From contig CM024172.1 in NCBI GenBank assembly GCA_013433145.1, positions 2,912,501 to 2,976,500 on the forward strand: DNA of 64,000 bases, given 5' to 3'. Both the position numbers and the translations under genes were made by a program. The notes beneath the pieces are model-generated. The model saw only the letters and a program-made list of their open reading frames with translations, was not told the DNA's origin and searched no databases. Below, in pieces: positions 14,689 to 27,100 of this stretch (the first letter of the stretch is position 1; each line of letters opens with the position of its first letter). The stretch comes from Ascaris suum (Eukaryota > Nematoda > Chromadorea > Rhabditida > Ascarididae).

Positions 14689-17600
14689 AAGCGATGCATT
14701 CACTCTTTTGGAGCAATATCCGATTTCAGAGCTATCCTCACGCATTTGGCGTTATGCATCTCGTCGGGTCTATGGGCAAGTGCGTCATATACCGGCATCT
14801 CAACTAAATCTGGATGCCACAAAGGTAACCAATAGCAATCTTATTTATGTCGCATATTCGATGAGAATCCTCTCCCACCCATCTCCTTATTCACTGTTTA
14901 GTTGAAAAATTATTATGGACATTTGTAGATATTTGTATATTTACGGCGTTCGTAGTTATGAAGCGGCAACTCACAAATCCTATAAAATATGCTGAAAAAA
15001 AAAGGGGATCTGCTTTGTAATGATCCTTTGTTTCATTAATAAAGAATAAATTATCTGCAAAGCATCGATGATCGAAATAGAAGCCGTCATCAATGACGGA
15101 AATGTGATGATCGTTTAGTGATTTAAATAATCTAATGGGAATTATCTTACTAACTCTAAACTATTTGTCAATTGTGTTAATATGTGAAGGAAAAATTGTG
15201 AGTTTTCGAACGATATTTCTCATTGAAACATAGACCATTTTGCGATTGCTGATATGATCCAGTATATTTTTTTTCCAGTTATCTGAAATCAAAGAAAAGT
15301 TGATTGATGTTGATTCCCGCGAACCTTTTGTTTCCTTTAAATTCAGGATTTATTTTTAATTCAGTTTTTCCTACAATTTTGGCTTAAAAATAACTGACAG
15401 GCAACAGTGAAACGAATATTTAGATCATTATCAAAAAGAAAGTGGTATTTTAAAGTTTATATTTCGAGCTTTTAATTAGAATTGATTGGTTTATCTTACA
15501 ATCGGATCAAAAAAAAAAATTAATAATAGTTTCCCAGTAACTCGTCGGTGACAAAAATAGCAGAGTGAAATATTGTCTTGAAAAAATATGGCTGCAATGT
15601 TTGAAAAGTCATTTCACTAAACAACTAAATAATTTAGTACTATGCTATTTAAAGGATTTTCTATTATTTTATGCGATATTTATATTTCGATTTTTTTTGT
15701 AACGTCCAACTTATTACAATTAATTATTGATGTTTAGAAAATCTATAATGGTGACGAGCTACCGGATGTAATTTTTCGAACGATATTTAAATATCTTCAT
15801 CCATTAGATTTAATTCATGGATGCTCAAAAGTATGTCAACGATGGAATCGTTTTACGAGAACACCTTCATTATATCGTTATTTGCGTATTTTTGTGAGAA
15901 AGGAATCTCTCGATTGTGGCAGTATTCGTCGATTTTTGGAAAGAGTAAGTTGTTGTCGTTTTTTTTTTCTCGCATTTCTTTATAATCGTATCGTTTTGTA
16001 ATGATATATGGCTAGTGATATAATTCTTGTAATATTTGTGGATCCGATGCCCTTTCTCTTATGTACCGTTGAAATTATTTTCTCTCGTTTGAAATCCCTT
16101 TAAAAACTCCAAGCAAATAAGAGACCAGTTGCTTATCTTCATTAAGCAGTCTCGAGATTTTTGTCTGCTGAGGAAGTCGGATGCGATCGCTATTTTCCTC
16201 TCCTTTTCTATCATACTCATATATTCGCCACTAGGCTCCGATGATCCATGAGAGTTGGTGGCAAAACATTTGGAGTTCTCTCGAAGTGAAATGTATTAGG
16301 CCATTTTGTTCACTTATGAAATCATAAACTCCATAAGAGTCACTGAAAATTTCAAAAACAAGAGATGTTTCTTTGGTACACTGGAAGGGGTATGAACCCA
16401 CCACCCCCCCCCCCTCCCCTACTCCCCTCGCCCCCTTTGCTTGCCCAGACATTGCTGGGAATTCAATAACGCTCGAGAATATAGACTTTAGTAAATTTCT
16501 ACTAGCATGATTGGCTAAGAGATTTATCTGGTAGCTTCCTACGGTTTGTTTTACTTCTCTTTGCATTTAAATAGCCATTTGCCTCTCAGGTACGTAATCA
16601 CGTGGTGAAGCTGTGCGTGGTTTATTCGTCACCTGAGCTCGTCAATGCACTTCATGCAGTCTTTCCCGATTGCATGCCCAACGTTATGCATCTCGATATC
16701 GGTTCTTTTGAGCGTAAGTTTCGTCCACGTATTTGTTTTTTTCATGTGTTGTTATGTCGTAGAGATGGATTGTCGTGCGTCATGAGAGGCGAAAAGAAAA
16801 AGGACAGGTAATTTTGCTTGCATTGATGTAAAAGCGAGCGAAGCGAGGGGAAAATGGGAATTGAAAAGGAAAAGCGTTTATGGGATTAGATACGTGATCA
16901 TAGCTTTTGCATGGTCGAAATGAGAGTAGTGCATCGAGTCGTCACTTTCACTTGCTCCGCTAAGGCCACTTTTTCAAATTGCAGCCATTCACCTGTGCCA
17001 CTGACCTACAGCCTTCCATCTGTATTACTCTTCAGCACGCATTTTTTTTCACCTACCTAGATCATTGCTTTCATAACGAACTTTTTGCATAAGTGAAGAG
17101 CATAAAAGGGACCAGGAACCATTTATCCTACATATGTCGAAGGTGAAGTGGAGGGGGAGAGGTGTGCAGACTAGTTTTTTGTGCTGCTGCATAATGCATT
17201 TAATTTACAACATGTGCATTTACTGCCTGAGTAATGGTTTACCTTCTCATATCTCTTTGGAGATTGAGCGCTTCACATTTTATGATTGTAAGTAATAAAT
17301 TTTAGTCGATTAATAAATGATGTGCCTTTATGCAAACTTGAAAATGCGTAATTTGAGTTGTTTATTATACTAATGATAGTTGAAAAGTTTTTTTGCAGAT
17401 GTGCCGCCAATCCTAGCAAAAAAAATACTGAATTGTTTTCCAAGTCTGGAGACTCTAAAAGTAGCAATGGTCTCGAGACGGATGGCCAGTCAGGTTGCTT
17501 TCAACTTTAGTTTCTGATTTGATTGTAAAATTATGTGTATAATTTCATACAGATTTCAGCATTAATGACTCTTTTCTTGATTATAGTACTTCTTGTTTGT

Positions 17601-20600
17601 GCAGAAGTACTGAGGTACTGCACAGCCATCCACTCTTATACACGTCTTGTATGTGGCGAATGCCAACTTTGCACAGGGTTGAGAGATATCGTTCTTTGCA
17701 TAAATATTTAGGTTTTTTGTGGGAAGCTTAGAATGTCATTGGAGAACTCAAACAGTTTGAAGAGGCGATGGATTTTTGAAAGCGCTACCAAATAGACTGA
17801 AGGATGGACAGCTGGGAAGGATAGTCGTGAATAACATATGGCAGTTGTTTTCAAGCGTTTTTTAAAACGATAGCTTCTTTCTTTTTCTGTAGTTTTGTCG
17901 ATTTTTAAAGCAACTGATAACATATATTTGCTTGTGCATGTTTGCTATTAATTATCGCTCTCAAATCCAATGATCGCGGTTTATTTCTGTAGGTTTCATT
18001 TGCATTATTCCCAAAGTTTCTAATCGGCGAATAAATATAATTTAAATGGCGATATTTACTTCATTTTTTGTTGCAGTATTCTTCTTGATCTATCATCTCT
18101 TCAGTCGAAAGTTGATCGAAGTCTAATTTTCTATTAGAAATTGTCAAGAGGAAATCACATAAATGCTATGCTCAATATTGTTTGGGAAATTTGGAAGAAA
18201 ATTGAAATGCGAACGTTGCTGAAATGATGAGAATTGGGATCGCTGTTGGTTGAATAGTTTTCTGTTCGAAGTGATGAACATATCTGATAGAAGAGGAATT
18301 TTTTTCCATTTAGGAGCAACTTATGTGGATATTCGCCGATTCAGCATTTCCTCGGCTACGTAGATTAGTGCTCAGCTATGTTGATGAATTTAGCACCAAT
18401 ATTTCAAACTCACTTTTCTCGTGGAATAGATCGTTGGAGGTACTCGTTTTCCGGAATGCTGTCTCACCAAGGTGTTTTTTTTTTTTTTTTTTTAAAACGT
18501 GTTATGTCATTTAAATGCATTTTAATTTTTAAGGTTTTTTTAAAGCATTTTATGGCTTTTCAAGTGCTATTTGTTTGATAGAATGAATTTAACGGTGGTC
18601 GGGTTGTGTATTATGCTTGTTCGCCTATTTGATCTCCATAAGGACGATAATGTGTTTAAGGGGAGGAGGAAGTCAAGGAAAATATCTCGTGGTTGCACTT
18701 TGACAAATATTTCATCATGCAAAGAAAATAGGCATCTGACGTTTTTGTTTTGCTTATCGTACCCACTTGAAAGAGTCTTATTTCATCAGCTTGAGTTGAA
18801 TTTGTTGCTGTGTTGACGTTGAGCGTTGAATAGTTAACCGTTTCCGGCTATATCTGATTATGCAGATTTCATGGAAAATTGGTTCGAATAAAGGCAACTG
18901 TTTTAGTAAAGGTTTGCTTTACGATAGAGATAAGTGGAGATCTTTAAAGGGCGATTGAGGATAGCGAATGGGCTCGTAATTTTTGAAAAGCTTCAGAGCG
19001 TTGTTGCTAACATATATGAAATCAGGCGGAAATATTAAGCAATAAACGCATTAAAAAGAATTTAATTGAGCTTAACGATTTTATCGAAGCTATTACATAG
19101 CGTTTGGGATGAATATTTGACTAATATGTGAAAGAGATTGCTCGATAGGAGGCAGTTTTATAGGTGCTTATTGCCGCTGATCACAGCAGGATGGGTGAGC
19201 GTGAGCTTTTGAGGATACATCGCTAGCACCTTTAATCGTTCCTTTCACTCATACGGCCTATCACATTCTACCTTTTAGCCGAATTTGAATTACTTCTCTG
19301 TTGTTTCTGATTGAGTAGGAAGAGCTTGGTGCATTTTTATGTTCGTAGACAGGAAATTATTTATTAGAAGCATCGAAGAAATTAGAGTGTAGTGAGTTGT
19401 AGTTGATCATTAAAACTTTATAGCCAAGCTTATCGGTGTGAATCGAAAAGTTATTTCTCAATTAAAGTAAAGTTTTCTTGAAGTAAACGGATGAGAAAGA
19501 GTCCTAATAGCGCAATCATTGGAATTTGTTATAGGTTTCATTATTTGAGCAATGCCTCATATTCATTGACACTTAAAGAACTTCATCTTGAAATAGTGGA
19601 CGCTAGTGATGCTCTCGCTATAAATAAATTCAAAAATCTCACAACGCTATCGTTAGGTTGTTGTTGGCAATTGAGCGATGATCATCTCAATCGTTTTAAG
19701 GTTGGCTAATTTTAAGTGCTGAATTTCTTTTTGATTATTTACGATTATTAAGGGTAGATTTAATGCGTCATTAATACTCATTGAAGACAATTTTTATTGT
19801 TAATTTCCTTAAGTTGTAGTCGCCACATACGATTCGTTTTATTGAAGAAAACGACTGATTTTCAAGTTTTTTTCCATCCTACTCAACAAAATTCAATAGA
19901 AATTCCTTGCTAATTGAGAGGAATGATAAATTATTGCGATTGTGCTTAGCGCATTCGATTCAGGTTAAAAAATCGGAGATGTTCGAACAACAAAGATGGC
20001 CTTTTTAAAGCGTTAGAGTGGGAAGTTTCATCTTGCGAAGTTGAGGGGCTAGGGCTTCAATTTTTCGATCATCCCGATGCAAAAGTTGCATTTTTTTTTT
20101 CCTCATAAATCTACGACATTTTTCTTAATCAATTCATTAAAAAAAATAAAAATCAAAAGTGATTTGCGACATTTTTTTCTGTTTTATTGTCACATGAGGA
20201 TGGAAGCATTCATGATAATAGGCGATGCTTCAAATTCGCGTTTAGAGCAATTTTTCGCTTTCATATGAGAGGAATTTGGTCCGTTTCCGATTGCTTTGCA
20301 CTTTACAACAGCCAGTCATTACCGTTGTGCACATTCATCGATATTTTGAGGATTAATGAAACAAGATGAGTAATATCCCAAATAATCTCCACGCAGTGAA
20401 ACTACATTTTATGCTGTTATTGGCTCCAACTTAATTCTGCAATATTTATAGGAATTATACAAAATTGAGCATTTGCATTTGTCTTCCCTTGGCGGTGACG
20501 TATCGATGACTGGTTTAGCGAATTTTTTACGATTGCCAGCGCATGATGCTCATCATTTTTTCCCCTATCGACTCAAATATTTGCGTATAAGTCATTGCGA

Positions 20601-23485
20601 GCAGTTTGCTTTAGAAGCAGTCAAGCGACTCATTCAAAGGTTTTATTTTGCATCTTAGAAATTGAAATGAAACATGATTTTATCGCAGACATGTTATTTA
20701 GCACTTACAATGCGTTGAAGCAGTAGTTTAAATCCATCAACCGATTCAATATATTATTGACGAGTTTTTCTGACCTGATGGTATTCTCCACTGGTTTTAT
20801 ATTTTGTTGTCATCGTTCGCTTTTGCTTGGGCGCTGATCTTGAAAACTTCTGGAAAATTGATCCTGAACGACGTCGCCAGTGGGCGCGTCGTATTTACTC
20901 TTGTGTTTTATGTCGTGATCTGCCGCTTACAATACCTCAGTTGGTGAGAGGTGGAGATGAGGGATGTATCAGTGGTTGTCCGTTAGCCGGCCGTGTATCG
21001 TTCAAGGAAACAAATTTTTCGATTGTTCCCGAATGAAATGTGCTAAATCAATTTTTAGAATAATATATGAGTGTGTCACATGACTTTTAACTTGATGCGT
21101 ATCAGTCGTGTTTACTCCGCGAAGTACGCACCGCATTTAATCTCCTTGGCAGGCAGACTTTGGATGGGGTGCCACGATACTGGAAGGCTATGTCAGGTAA
21201 ACCCGTACTTTTTGCTACCGCAAACCCATTAAATTTACGAGGTCGTTTTTATTGGTTGTCTGCTTGAAAAAGGGACATGCAAAGTTTTTGTCGTTTAAAA
21301 GGCACTTGTCAAGTTAAATGTGAATGAATTGTATTCATTAAGGACTCGTTGTTGTATCAAAGCGGTGAGTTTGAGAGTATCAGTGGCTAGTATGAGCATA
21401 AGGCAGCAATAATTAACGCAAATTAGCGACGCTTCGACAAGAAGCCCGTACCTGAAGATACCTGTACTCAGGTGGGAGGACACGATAGAATGCGCCCTAA
21501 ATGAACAGTATAGTTTCAGCTGTCCAAATCTTGAATCGCTTAATATAGCCGGTGATTCACAGATTGGAAGTGCGGAACTATGTCTGATCATCGCCAACTT
21601 GAGGTATACTGTTTTTGTCTATCTTCATACGCCATTTTAATTTCTCTAGGCAAGTCTTTGATATCTTAGTAAGGCAAAAAATCTCATCGCCTAATTAAAA
21701 GGGTTGTCATCTTGGTTCTCAAACGGGTAGTTATTTTTATTTATACTTTATTATGTGCTCAGAGAGAATTATTAGCGTTAAGTCCGTTGGAAAGTATTTG
21801 AGTAGTGAAACAGTTAAAGAACGTAAACGCTGGAATGAAAGATCTCTTATACTTTAATGATGCTATTAGTTCATCCTATATATGATGTGTACCGTCTATA
21901 TCGATGTGGCGTATTCTATTCGTGAGAAAATTAAAATTTAACTGTACGATAGATTAGTTTAGCGATGAAAAATTTGTATTCGTTGTGAAATCCCTTGAAG
22001 TTTTTTGAGAGAATGCGGATGATTCATGTTGTGAGAGATGATATGAAAGACCTCATTTACTGCCTCTGCCTCCCCGTCTGACCTGTAAGCAATTCAAGAA
22101 GTACCCACAAGGGTCTAATCAGAAAGCTTCAGGGAAACTGAACTGTTCAGCCGGAAAGTACCCAAATGCATTCCATCCCTGTGTTGCAAGTTTCCAAATT
22201 TGTACCAGCTATTGAATCAAAGACTTTATACGCGATTTTTTGAAATGCTAGCTGCAGAATGTTGTATTTATTTATTGATTCCTGTTGCTCTTATCTTCAC
22301 AACTTGCTTTGATTTCTTGTTGTGTGTGCAGTTCATTGTTGCGCTTCCTCTTTTTTTGGCAGTTAGATATATCGGCTTGAATATAGTATACAGTCAATGT
22401 TCCAGCACCTTAAATTCCTTTTTTTCTTAAAGGAAACTTCGATTCTTCGATCTGAGTTATTTGGACGATAGTATTGGTGATTATGGAGATGAATGGGCGC
22501 TGCAGAATTTGCGTGACAATGAGTTGGCATGCGTGCGCCTCTTGCAGCTGCATAGCACACATCAGCAGGTTTTTATTCATTTGCTTGGATGAGTCGTTAG
22601 ATGGTACTAGAAAATGGAAAGAAAAAGAAACGGAAAGAAAAAAAGGAGGCATAAATAGGACCGCTTAGAAATAATAACTGTAGCTGCCGGTCTACAAGCA
22701 TAGTCGAGTGGGAGGAATGCATCGTAGTGGTACAAAGAAGTGTCAACGTAAACAGTACCTCCGGTTGTAGGTGCTGTTATGAGGTGAATAAGTGGAATGT
22801 TTTAAAAAGGGGATCAGCCCACACTGAAGTGTCATTAAAAATGGCTGAGACGTCCTTGCACACTTGCCTAAGCCACTGTTGGGAAAGAGTCCATGTCATG
22901 ACCCCTTTCCATCTGTAAGCACTCGAGTGGCTTTAGAGTATTGCTATAGTGCCTTAGATCATTTAGTTCTTCATATTTTTGCGCCTCATTTAGTTGGTCA
23001 CCTGTGTCTTCTATCTTTTAAAATAAGTCATTGATTTGAGTTGCTCTCGTCTGTTGCACGATGTTTCCTTTAAGCGTTGTATGAAATTGGTTGCTTAGTG
23101 AGGGAAAACTTGTCCACTTACACTAGCTGCACTACTTAAAACGATTAGCAACACTGTTTGAGTCGTACCTCTGTTAGATTGATATGTGCACTTTGCCCGC
23201 CATCTCGCTACTCTGAAATCTCCGATGCCTCAGTGGTTCTATACACATTGTACATTATCGTGCCTTTAGAACGACGAAACGATGCTTCGAGCAATTAACA
23301 TGAAACGACCACATATGCTAATTTCGCCTCGTCCGAATTATCTTATCAACTGGAAGCTCATCGGCGAATGCACAGTTTTCAACGAAGAATTTGAAGGTGA
23401 TTTGAACGCTGTGCTAAATGACCTGAACGATGAACCTGGATTCTGTTGTATTGACGATTATCATGCACTTGGTAGGCAAAATTAA
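14689..23485 (+). CDS. F-box / leucine-rich-repeat protein (5' exon missing)
   Basis: Probable substrate-recognition subunit of an SCF (SKP1-CUL1-F-box) ubiquitin ligase. Exons: 14689-14824, 15738-15944, 16590-16713, 17399-17493, 18314-18471, 19535-19700, 20452-20639, about 20836-20943, 21106-21196, 21489-21603, 22433-22568, 23270-23485. Phases agree at every join except into the eighth exon. The second exon carries the F-box: ELPDVIFRTIFKYL, then DLI and VCQRWNRF, the usual LPxxxLxxIFxYL...VCxxW pattern. Later exons carry irregular LRRs (for example LRRLVLSYV, LKELHLEIV, LTTLSLGCCWQLSD, IEHLHLSSL, LKYLRISHC, LESLNIAG, LRFFDLSYL). The C-terminus is Asp/Asn-rich and ends at TAA 23483-23485. 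About 570 residues are visible. The start exon was not found. The eighth exon lacks a proper AG acceptor. The last exon could instead splice from 23471 (GTAGGC) to an acceptor at 23716. F-box identity is firm; an orthologue cannot be named. Confidence 0.85.
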
Positions 23486-24166
23486 GTGGGCATTTTTCTG
23501 TGTATCTACGCTGTTACGGGCATTCAGACACCAAGTCGCCTCGTCAAAATCCCCGTTCTATTTTGTGTAGGATGTGTTTGTTGTTAAGTGATCCTGAGCG
23601 TACCGTTCTGGAAGTTCTTTCTCACTAAAAAAATGCACATTGTTTGCTATCACGAATTGAAGAGCGACCAAAACGGCATTATTAATGCCAGATGCTCTGA
23701 GGTTGTTTGTTCACAGGAACTTACTTTAAACTGGATGGTACATTCACTTCACTCATCCTCATCGAACTATGAACGGCTTTCTGAGATAGTGCTTGCAGAA
23801 TGTTGTGTGCAACCAAAGGCGTCTACGTTTTGATCCACCTCCCCCCTTCTCCTCGGGCCTTAAATCCAGCACCTACTTCAGAATAGCGTTCTCCGCGATA
23901 CCGCACTATTGCAGCGCGGTTCGCAATCCGCCTGCCACTATCAGCAGCCACCGATTTATGTGAGTTCGTGACGCGTTGAAGCGAAGCACATTTTAGAAGC
24001 AGCTGATTCATAGAATGTAAAACAGTCGTTGAATAGTTCAAATTTTGCGCACGCGGAAATTGCATTCCGCGAATATGATTAAAACATATAGACCAAGCGC
24101 TAAAGCTACATCAGACGAATGTTTACAGCAGAAATAAAATACCAGGCGGTATGATACCGCAGACGT
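23486..24166. other. Convergent intergenic region between the F-box and BTBD genes
   Basis: Holds the 3' UTRs of two genes that face each other. It contains a good acceptor (TTTGTTCACAG, ending 23716) followed by a short frame, giving an alternative 3' end for the F-box gene. A C-rich run lies at 23838-23857. No canonical AATAAA was found for either gene here. Confidence 0.5.
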
Positions 24167-27100
24167 TTAGCTAATTTTCGTGCAGAAAATGATCTCCGGT
24201 ATTTGCCCATCTTCGACTGAGGTGCCGTTGTTATTACCAGCTGCATAAGTGAATTGAAACGTGACGACACCGCTTGATGGCGACTGATGCACAATACGCC
24301 GCAACCCCTTTGTCCCGTAATGTGAATCTGGACCCTGAATTCGATGTTAATTAGTGGCAGCATCTCACCATACCAGCGTCATCTTGATATCTGCCAGGTG
24401 ACCAGTGGCAAACTAAAGCATACAAGTGCTACCGTCCGAAAATAACGGGCATGTTGCACTTCAGCATACTTTTCATCGAGAAAACATCAATCTTTTAAAA
24501 TGCACTCTTATCTTGTGAACATCTCATTCCATACGGTATAAATGGACAATTTTGAATGTGCCGAACACCGATGTTTCATTTCTTCCTTCTAGGCGAATCA
24601 ATAGTGTGGAATGAACAATAGCAAAATATTATAGAAACTAACTTTTAAGCACGCGGATGCGATATAAGTGACACACGGCGTGATCTCAACGGGCTCCTTG
24701 AAGAGCACACGGAAGGTACCGCTCGAACCATCACATGAGAATGAAGTATCATTGTTCGCTAGCACTTTGCCTGTGCCGCAGTGCAGAATCTAAACACTCT
24801 TGCATTGGTTTCAAATCTACCGATGTTATTATTCACTTACCATCAATACACCACAAGCCTTTTTTAAATTATCCTTGTAAATATTACTCGACCAGCGGTA
24901 CCAAATTCAAGAGGTCCGTATTACTTGCCAGCCCCTTATTTGTTACCTGCTTATCTTTCAAATACCGAGACTAGAAAGAGTGTAGCAAAGGCTCGAGTCA
25001 AAAAGGCCTTGTTTTGGTTTGACATCAGCTGACCAAGTCCTTCATACCTTCATGGCCTCAATGAGCTGACGCAATAATGGAAGTGCCAGGAAAACGAAAA
25101 GGATCCGTAATCGTTAAACTCAAAAACGCTTCGAATCCACATTACCATTTTGATGCTCTGTTTAAAATATTTATGTGCAAATTTTGCTTCTCTGCATGGT
25201 GTTTCTAAGTGGCGCTATACCGGCGACTGCGACCACGATTTGAAAAAAAAAACCTGTGAAAACTGACTAGTTGAAATTCAAGCATGGGTGTTTGAAAGCA
25301 TTTCAGTGGATATTACCTGGATCGTTACTTGATACTCATGTGGGCCATGGATGGAACCGTGCAATCCAAATCCAATCACGTAGATTTTCCTATCCACTGT
25401 GAACCTGCAAACATCATCTATACTCGTTCATAACCACAACGTGAATGTGTTCATCAAGCTCATCGAGAACAAAAGAAACATCATATCAGAAAGAATATGT
25501 GAAACATTGCCTTGAAAAAATTCACAAATAATCGTAATATTTAAACCGAGCGAGCAATTCAGCTGTTAATTGGGGTAATCCTTCCTGCACTTAAGTAAGG
25601 GTACATGATGATTTCTCGATTCCATAATGAAGCACTGCTTTTCTAACAGCTAAGGAAGTTTTGAAGCATGAACGGAATAGATGCTCTTAAACACATAATG
25701 CGGCCACGGCCCAAGATTTTTACTTCATCCCTCAACCTACGCTTTATATGAGAAATCATCCGAATATTTCCCCGCTGGATGGAATGAGTTATTACATCAT
25801 CATGTCAAGTCATCATTACGTTATATTAAAAAATAAAACATAGATGCCAAGTGATCGACCACACAAAGGAACGAAAAGGAAATCTCAGCCACGATTGGGT
25901 GGATGTTTGAGGTGTGCGAAAAATTGGTATGAACCCCATTACCCATACCAAAGTAATTCAAAAGTGCGAGATCTAAAGTCGTCAAATCTAGTACACGATT
26001 GCACAAATAACTGCTCTACGATAGGCCGATTCTGACACTGTTTAAATGGGTCATTTGCCGAGCGTTTGCGTAATTAGTTCTTGTGTTAACAAGGCATATA
26101 ATGCAGCCTGTGAATATATAAACGTTGGTTGCATTCACCTGCACAACATTCTTTAAAAAACTGAATTAATGACATGCCGGAGTTCGAAAAGGTTACTTGA
26201 TACGGTCAGGTGTACCACTGTATCCCCATCGTCCTTCGACGCGTTGAAATCGACTTACAACCACTTCTTTACCGAAAACACAACATCGCGGCACATCGAC
26301 GAAACCAATTTGCGGCTTTGGATTCACTGTGAAATAGAGAAATAGGCTCACCAACTCGCGATCCAATAGAATCCCACTCTGCGCTGCAATAAAACTACTG
26401 AAACATTACAAAATGCATTATCGACAAACGATGAGTACATATAGCAATAGTCCGCCTCAATATTTCTGAAAGTGGCCGTGAAAGAAAAGAGGCGAGTGAG
26501 AGTAGTGAAGTTAAAAGCATTTTTCTATGAACTCGAAGAACTCCCATCTTTCAACGAGCCTTTACCATTTTTGTTGAACCTCCATCAGGCTTCTTTCTTG
26601 AGCTGTCGTTAGGGATTATGGCGAGCCAGTATCGCAAAGCAATGAGTTGCTACAATTCAGTCAAAGTGCACATTAATATCCCTGGTAAAGAATGCCCGTG
26701 TAAAAATAGTGGAAACTAGACCTCAAAGATGCAGTAATCCACAAACCTGCATACTGGGCGAACTCGTCGATTGTCATAAGCGGGAAGCGGACCATATGTA
26801 AAGCCTTTCCGAGCACCCGACGTTGGTTTTCTGGATTGACCGGAAGTGCGCGACGACGGCATTCCTCTGCGCTCCAACGCATCACAGCCATAAATAATGG
26901 AGCTTCACGGACACGTAACGTGTCTCGTTTCAGTACTGCGCATAAAGTCTCTAGATCGATCTCGGTGAAGCCTGACAAAAAACACCATATTCTCCACATC
27001 AACATCTACATCAATCGACGAAAGTTATATCTGCTCAGGGTCCCAACCTTATATTTCATCAAATTTATTAAGCAAAGCAATTTCGCTGATAAATGAAACA

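Noticed and set aside
14329..14745. 138-codon minus ORF, the longest non-repeat frame in this part
   Set aside because: Antisense to the first visible F-box-gene exon, whose splice sites and phase fit the plus strand; no recognisable motif in the minus frame.
16231..16566. 111-codon minus ORF
   Set aside because: Lies in an F-box-gene intron and includes a poly-C/G tract; no homology or splice support.
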